Shown here piece by piece: positions 58,226 to 64,000 of a DNA stretch of 64,000 bases. The first letter of the stretch is position 1; each line of letters opens with the position of its first letter. The position numbers were made by a program, and so were the translations under genes. The notes below the pieces were generated by a model that saw only the letters and a program-made list of their open reading frames with translations, did no database searches and had not been told where the DNA came from. This DNA is from Erythrophleum ivorense (Eukaryota; Streptophyta; Magnoliopsida; Fabales; Fabaceae): assembly GCA_026724425.1 (NCBI GenBank), contig JAIUCV010000004.1, forward strand, positions 2,366,001 to 2,430,000. The letters are read 5' to 3'.

Positions 58226-58974
58226 TGTTGGAATAGGTGTGTCAAAAGCCCAAATCCCACATTGCCTAGAATAAAGAGAGTTTTAGTGTATATATACTAA
58301 GATTGATATTGGGCAAGTAAATGGGTCAAGAAGAGGAGTGGGCTCGCGCGCATAACAATAAGCAACGCAAGGGTAACGCAGTTGAAAATCTCTTATTTTT
58401 CCCCCCTGCACACGCGTTAGACGCAATACTAGGCATTTTTTTCTAGAATTATTTTTGTATTTTATAAAAATATTTTGTATAAATAGACTTACTGAAAAAA
58501 CCTTGTTTTCAGTAGTTTTAAAATTGGGACAATGAATTTATAAAATTTAAACATTGAGGCCTTTAATTAATTGCTTTAATTTTTCATTAATCGGCTTTAA
58601 TCACAATGTTTAAAAATGGTCTCTGCTTTTAATCCCAACATTCAAAACGGATTTCATTAAACCGTGATTAAATCGCCATTAATTATTTTTAATATTGCCC
58701 AATGTTCTTATGTGCATCCTCGGCCTATAAAAGGTAGTGCATGGGGCGGTTCATGATACACCGGGCTTTCAGATATCCTTGGAGCTCTCTCCTCTCTTTT
58801 TCCTTTGTTCTTTTGAGTTCTTCAATTCTTGCTATTCTGTTTCCCTATTATAGAAAAAGGTTCGTTTAATTCTGGAGTGTTGCCGACTTGTGGCAGAATA
58901 ACTCTTAAGGGCAGTGTCCTCAGGCACGACTTAAATCAGTTTATACTCATAGTTTTGTTTTTTGCAACCTATAG
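58226..58974 (+). repeat. 3' LTR of the copia
   Basis: 749 bp. Contains the TATA box CTATAAAAG (58725-58733). Its last 425 bp match the truncated 5' LTR. Ends CCTATA, where CCTACA is expected. Confidence 0.85.
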
Positions 58975-59164
58975 ATATTTGAAGTAAAATTGAAGATTAA
59001 AAAAAAATTATTTAGACTATAACTTGGTTTCTCTAAAAGATCAATGTTCTCAATGAGCACTTGAAGTTCTCACGTCCTCCATGTGCTGAGTGGAAATTCA
59101 AAGTGGTCTTTCAATTGCATTATTTATGGGATAGAATTGTGTTCTTAACTTCTTTGATGATCTT

Positions 59165-59496
59165 TTTATTTGTTGAATATATATATATATATATATGTAT
59201 GTATATAAATAATGATCAGATGGCTCTTTTCTACAAATGTTCTTAGTTATTAACCTTGTTGTTTGTAAACTTGTGTTTTGGCTGTTTATGGGCACTCTTT
59301 ATCCTCCTTTAATGTAGTTTTCCTTTTACATAATATAATTATTTTGTCAACAAAATTAAATAAACAACTTAGTGGGTTAATCCTAGATGGCAGAATAAAA
59401 CATTATTTTTATTACTCAGCTTTAATAGAGGTTCAATTATTTTGTTAGTCTTGAAAATTTCCCATACTTAACTTTTAATTTAGTTCCTAAAACCTA

Positions 59497-59568
<72 letters not shown>

Positions 59569-60345
59569 AGGGGGGAAGGAATCACATTATTCATAAGTCA
59601 TGAACAGTGTGACTTTATATCTCAAATTACATGCCATTACATTTTTTTAAGATTTATTTTTTCTTTTAATTTAAAAAGTTTTGCACAGGGTTCCATGCAA
59701 TCACATGTCCATATTAGTTTAAATGTTTGTAATTAAATTCTTATATATATATTTTTTAAAGTTTGGTCACTGTCATAAACATTTGTTAATATGGTTTTAA
59801 ATTTTTCTGAGTTGGTAAAATATGTATTATTTTAGTACTTTAAATATGTTATATTTATGCTAGATAAAAGAGCAAAGGTACATGGGTAAGTTGCCATGAA
59901 TAATAATAATAATCATAATAATAATGATATAATGACTTTTTTACTTTGTGCTGGTGATGTCAAGTCAACAAGGAAAGAGTATAGAGCATTGTTGAAGCTA
60001 GAAATAACAAAAGGGAAAATATTATGAGTCTCTAATCTTGCATATTAAAAAGCATTGCAGTTTCAATGTACATACCTTATAAGTTGACTTTAAGTCACTG
60101 ATTAAAATTACTATAACTCTCATTTTCTGATTGTAAATTACATATTTCATAAGCAGGCTTCCTCTTTTTGACACTGATACCCTTTCCAATTAACTAGCCA
60201 GAGTCAGAATGGCCAAAAAAAAAAAAAAAACTAGAGCCATCCAGAAAAAGCAGGTCAGTTGAAAAAGATCAGATAACCCAAATGCAGACAACGCACATAA
60301 CAGGATTTCTATACAGCATGAACATTGTGAGTGCATAAAACTAAC
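59165..60345. other. Intron 4 of copy D, right-hand part
   Basis: From 58980 to about 59170 it aligns with intron 4 of copy C (31455-31680). It then holds an (AT)n run near 59178-59197 and a (TA)n(GA)n microsatellite at 59496-59570. No gene. Confidence 0.6.
59496..59570. repeat. (TA)n(AG)n compound microsatellite
   Basis: TA repeat 59496-59518, AG repeat 59519-59562, then G-rich GGGA units. Confidence 0.95.
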
Positions 60346-63300
60346 CATTTATTAGGTTAAAAATTAGAGCAGCACTTTCGCTGAATGATGGTTGCAAGAG
60401 TGGCCCTATCACCATTACTGGCTTAATAGCAACCATGTCAATGTTGTTTTCTTCTGCAAATTTCCAGGCGGCATCTTCCGCCAAAGTTTTGGAAAGTTCA
60501 TAGTAGGGCTAAACGCATAATTAATAACAGCAGGAAACTTGAAGAGCAATATAACATGATATGCATGAAATACACCTTTTTTTTTATTATTCAGGGGGAA
60601 GTCAAACCAACATGCATGAACCTTGGCGCTTAAGTCCAAGGAAGATGCCAGTTACGTCAAGGCTCTTGGGCTACAGTATATTTGCACAATAAAGTTGAAA
60701 AGAATACGTTAGCACTTCAGCTCAGCTGCAGTTGTCTAGTGCAAACAAGATTGTAAGTACAGAGCTGCCATCAAATGAAATTAATAAGTAAAACTGCAGA
60801 AGCAGTTTCTGAGTGCAGGTCTAAAATTTACAAGGAAATGACTTTAGTCATAATAGAAGCAATTATGTGCTTTTCAACTTTTCATGCAGAATGATGTTAC
60901 AAGGAAACATTGACCTCAATACCATATTCTGAAGTGGACTGATGTATTGAACATAACTAAGTTGCATAGAGTCGGCAAGCTTATGATAAAGCCCTATCAA
61001 AACTTCATTAATTAAGCCTTGCTGATAAGCTTATTACTCAAAATGGTAAATTTGTACTACTGTGATTAATATGAGGTTAGGTAACTTAGAAACTGAATTC
61101 CTAAAGGATTATGAACAGTGAGTTTACTTTATCATTTTCTATTTTTGGCTTCAACGCTAAGTTTTCTTTAACTTCATTCAAATATTTTGGTTCGTATTAT
61201 ATCTAGGATAATTGTCAGACAACTGTCTTCCATGGAGTCCACTAGTCCCATATTCATTATTAACGAAACATGCAATCATGCCGTTCTGATTAACCAATGT
61301 AGTGACAAGGAAAGTAAATGTTGTTTAGATTAAAAACTTGTTATCCCAAGTCCCACCTATACGCAGCATTCACTACAACCTGTGTTGGTATAATGAAGAA
61401 TATAGCACATACCTTAGATTCCCTACAGACACTGGATTTGAAAGCCATGTCTCATCAATTACAACTTCAGTAGTTATAGGCATGCCACTATATGCAACTG
61501 CAGCTATAGAAGAGGTTAAAACAACTCGTTTCACCGATGGCGATTCTGCACAGGATTTAAGAACTGGAAACTGGAAAGCAGCGGTCAGAAGCAGTTAAAT
61601 TAAGGCAACTGCTTTTTCAAGACAACAAAATAGTAATTTGTATGATTGCCATACTCATGAACTACCGGAGAGCTTGTAAATTCAACTCATAAAGTCAATT
61701 CATAAACTTGTAAAAGTTTACGCGTATTACTGAATAGCTAATAAAATTTTACATACGACTAGTAACTCATTGTTAAAAAGACAGAAAAAGAAAAAAAGAA
61801 AAGAAAGAAACCAATACGACCGTAATATTTGACTATATCAGCTAGGTCGTGTTATTTGCCAAGGGGCAGGGCAGAGAAAGGGCAAGTTTTTGGGAAGCAT
61901 CAATTTGACAGTCTATATGTATATTGAAATTAATAGCCTGCTTGAGCAAAAATACCACTTGCAAAATACAATTGAAAGTTTTCCGCAAGGACCATGATTG
62001 GGAATTGTTTGATCGTCTGAGAAAATTAATATTGAACTTTTGGTCCACAAATAGGGCATTTGGATATCTAACAAGAATCGGAAAAACTTTATAATTTAAC
62101 ATTTGGAAATGCATTGAAGAAGACCTAATCATACAAAATTCATCTCCCATCCTACTAGATCTCTCACCCTCTAAACCACGAAAAGATAACAAAATTGCTA
62201 AACACATACTCCAAACAGATAAAAGCGTTAAAAAAATAATGCTGAGCTGCAGGCAGACCACATTCAATTTTCTATCAAGAATTTTAGAATAAGATGCACC
62301 TGTGGGTCTTTGACAGCAAAATTACAGGGAGATGCAGTATGAAAGACACCTTCACACCCCTCAACAGCAGCGTCAAAGGAACCTTCTTCTAGGAGATTTG
62401 CTTTAATCAGGTTCAATCTCTCCTTTGCTCCTTCAAGTTTAAGTAAGTGGTCTACCTTTCTTGAATCATCTGCAGGGCGTTATAAACCATCACAAATTGA
62501 TAACTCAAAATGGCACGGAATAGAATATTAAAATAGTAACGATATAGAAACTCAAAAAGCACAATGAAATGGAACCTTTATGGGAATCTAACTAAGGACC
62601 AAATCTACACTCACATGCACACAATTATATTCAAGTATACCTATTGTATTAGTATTTTCGCTTGTTACACATATTGACTTTCATAAATTATAATCAACAT
62701 AGTTTTCATCTTGAAAAGCATAAGGATATGGCTTGAATTTTACTATTATGATTAACAATCACAATGTCCATAGCAAAAGGCAGCATCAGAGCCATAGACT
62801 CCCCTCCCAGGACTCTTTCACTCTTTTTTATTGTAGTTTGGCAATGATATGCTTGGTTGGAGCCCAAATAGAAGACATGGAGAGATGTAAGCGTGTGACA
62901 TATCGTCACTTTTACCCTTTCCCTCTATTATTCTCATTTTCGTCTCCATCTAGCAAACCTTTCACCTTTATGCTTTTTACCTCTGTATGCATATCTTGTT
63001 AGAGCATTCCTTAAATTTTCAATTGCCAAATTATCCTTCTACTACTGTCCGCACAACATGTTAGAATTTTAAATCAAGATCCTCTCATAAAAGAATATAA
63101 CATTGTTGGAATATTTAATTTAAATTTAATTGTTGAGATATTATTTTAATTAAATATTCATTTAACAGAGGGTGTTTTGAGTGTTATTTGTAATAAACAT
63201 ATACTATTCAAATTTGAAAGTAAATCTTATTGCACTGGTATAAGATTTGCAATATTGCATGAAATTGAGTGTTAGGCAATAAAAAATTAATAAAAAAATA

Positions 63301-63390
63301 AGTTTAATGTTACAAAGATGAAAATGTTACATTGGATGAATGGATACATCAAACAAAATAAAATTAAAAATAAATGCATTAAAAAAAAAG

Positions 63391-63585
63391 TAGAGGTCGC
63401 ACTTATTGTTGAAAAAATTATAAAATAGCGATTTAGATGGTTTGGACATGTATGAAAGAGACTTATAAAAGCCCTACTTAAGAGAGTAAATTAGATGAAA
63501 AGTAGTCTAATAGTCAGAGGTAGAAGGAGACTAGAAAAATTAAAGGAGAAACTATTAAAAAAGATTTAGTTTTGTTGAAAATATT
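63391..63585 (+). mobile_element. 3' fragment of an RTE-like LINE
   Basis: Read on +: VEVALIVEKIIK, RFRWFGHV, RLIKALLKRVN, LIVRGRRRLEKLK. This is the C-terminal region of the same LINE family as at 34379-37128 (RFRWFDHVGRRP, ALVRRVDEM, PIIRGRQRK), with stops. Confidence 0.75.
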
Positions 63586-64000
63586 ATGAATAAATATATA
63601 TACCATAAGGTCAATATAAGTAAGGTTATATTCTTAGTTTTATATGTAGATGATATTTTGCTTACCTTAAGTGACTTAGATTTGCTACATGAGATAAAAC
63701 AATTGTTATTTAAAAATTTTAAAATCAAATATATGGATAAAGCATTTTATGTTATTAGCATTAAGATCCATAAAGATAAGTCTAAGGGATCTTAGAACTA
63801 TCATAAGAGACCTATATAAATAAAATTTTTGAATGATGTAGAACAAAAGACTATTCATATAGTATGACACTTATAATAAAAAGGGACAAATTCAGATTAT
63901 TTTAATGTCCTAATAATGAAAAGAAAAAGAGATAGAAAATGTTCCTTATACTTTAACAGTAGAAAGCCTAATGTATACGTAAGTTTGTACAATACTTAAT
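63586..64000 (+). mobile_element. Copia reverse-transcriptase fragment running off the window
   Basis: Read on +: LYVDDILLTLSDLDLLHEIK with the catalytic YVDD box, then FKIKYMDKAFYVISIKIHKD, characteristic of copia RT. A stop follows at 63793, and further RT sequence continues in broken frames to the end. It starts abruptly where the LINE fragment ends. Confidence 0.75.

Larger units (their letters stand above)
53277..58974 (+). mobile_element. Ty1/copia retrotransposon in copy D, 5' LTR truncated
   Basis: The 3' LTR is 58226-58974 (749 bp), opening TGTTGGAATAGG right after the polypurine tract. The 5' LTR starts only at about 53277 and ends at 53694, matching the last 425 bp of the 3' LTR, so its first 325 bp are missing. 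Between them lie gag, protease, integrase, reverse transcriptase and RNase H in copia order, with few stops per domain, making this the youngest-looking retroelement of the window. The sequence after 58974 aligns with intron 4 of copy C (31455 onward), so the element sits at or near intron 4 of copy D. No initiator-Met primer-binding site follows the 5' LTR. Confidence 0.85.
51566..62469 (-). pseudogene. Reductase copy D: disrupted cinnamoyl-CoA-reductase-like SDR
   Basis: Visible exons, in transcript order: exon 2 62300-62469 (open, 170 bp, GVFHTASPC present); exon 3 61413 to about 61566 (its 5' part and acceptor are deleted and 1 bp is missing near 61430); exon 4 60346-60508 (open, but LWY has become PYY; the YxxxK pair survives as YELSK); exon 6 51566-51710 (open, ending KEKKFVNF and TAA). 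Exon 5 is absent: the place where it should lie, between about 52.97 and 53.28 kb, holds unrelated sequence and then a truncated copia LTR. Exon 1 is not found up to 64000, where LINE and copia fragments take over. Exons 2, 4 and 6 being open suggests recent inactivation. Confidence 0.85.

Noticed and set aside
53277..58974. Copia as a fully competent retrotransposon
   Set aside because: The 5' LTR lacks its first 325 bp, there is no recognisable primer-binding site, gag and RT have stops, and knuckle and protease residues are replaced.
1..64000. CRISPR array, tRNA or rRNA genes
   Set aside because: No regularly spaced identical repeats with unique spacers, and no cloverleaf or rRNA core recognised. 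The tandem repeats present have no spacers.

Overview
This is plant nuclear DNA, most likely from a eudicot. It is very AT-rich, its genes are split by GT-AG introns, and it is heavily invaded by retroelements. I see no bacterial or organellar gene. The recognisable protein families are a plant-type extended short-chain dehydrogenase/reductase (SDR), Ty1/copia and RTE-like retroelements, a plant mobile domain (PMD) relic and an NLR leucine-rich-repeat relic. The species cannot be named from the sequence alone.

The backbone is a head-to-tail array of four paralogous reductase genes on the minus strand, here called A to D from low to high coordinate. They belong to the cinnamoyl-CoA-reductase-like / phenylacetaldehyde-reductase-like branch of the SDR family and share a six-exon layout. 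Exon 1 carries the TGASGYIA nucleotide-binding motif, exon 4 carries the catalytic YxxxK, and exon 6 carries the C-terminus. Copy C (30301-41278) is the only one whose six exons are all open with consensus splice sites; they predict 327 residues. Copy A (7322-11209) has intact exons 1-4, but exons 5-6 are not in the window. Copy B (14342-25894) is a pseudogene with an 8-bp deletion, nonsense codons and lost splice sites. Copy D (51566-62469) is a pseudogene with a damaged exon 3, no exon 5 and no visible exon 1.

Transposons explain most of the remaining length. Low-coordinate side (1-6921): three LTR elements nested in one another, within what would be intron 4 of copy A. An old copia (1-790 and 6347-6921) holds a small non-autonomous LTR element (791-6341), whose 5' LTR holds another copia (898-5194). 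Copy B: intron 5 carries an unclassified insertion of about 3.8 kb. Copy C: intron 4 carries a long-inverted-repeat element containing a 102-bp minisatellite. Its intron 3 carries a 5'-truncated RTE-like LINE, itself split by a hAT-like element with an exact 8-bp target-site duplication, and a second LINE fragment with an exact 11-bp target-site duplication. Spacer C-D: relics of a PMD gene, an NLR gene and repeat-coding sequence. Copy D: intron 4 region holds a fairly long copia (53277-58974) whose 5' LTR is truncated where exon 5 of D is missing. The high-coordinate end has a LINE 3' fragment followed by a copia reverse-transcriptase fragment that runs off the window.

Functionally, at most one complete enzyme gene (C), and perhaps A if its last exons lie beyond the window, can make a reductase. 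The rest records tandem duplication followed by uneven decay. I did not find a new multi-gene system. The most unusual structures are the triple nest with its 9-residue-repeat coding insert, the inverted-repeat/minisatellite element in C intron 4, and the well-marked nested DNA/LINE insertions in C intron 3. No tRNA, rRNA or CRISPR array was recognised.
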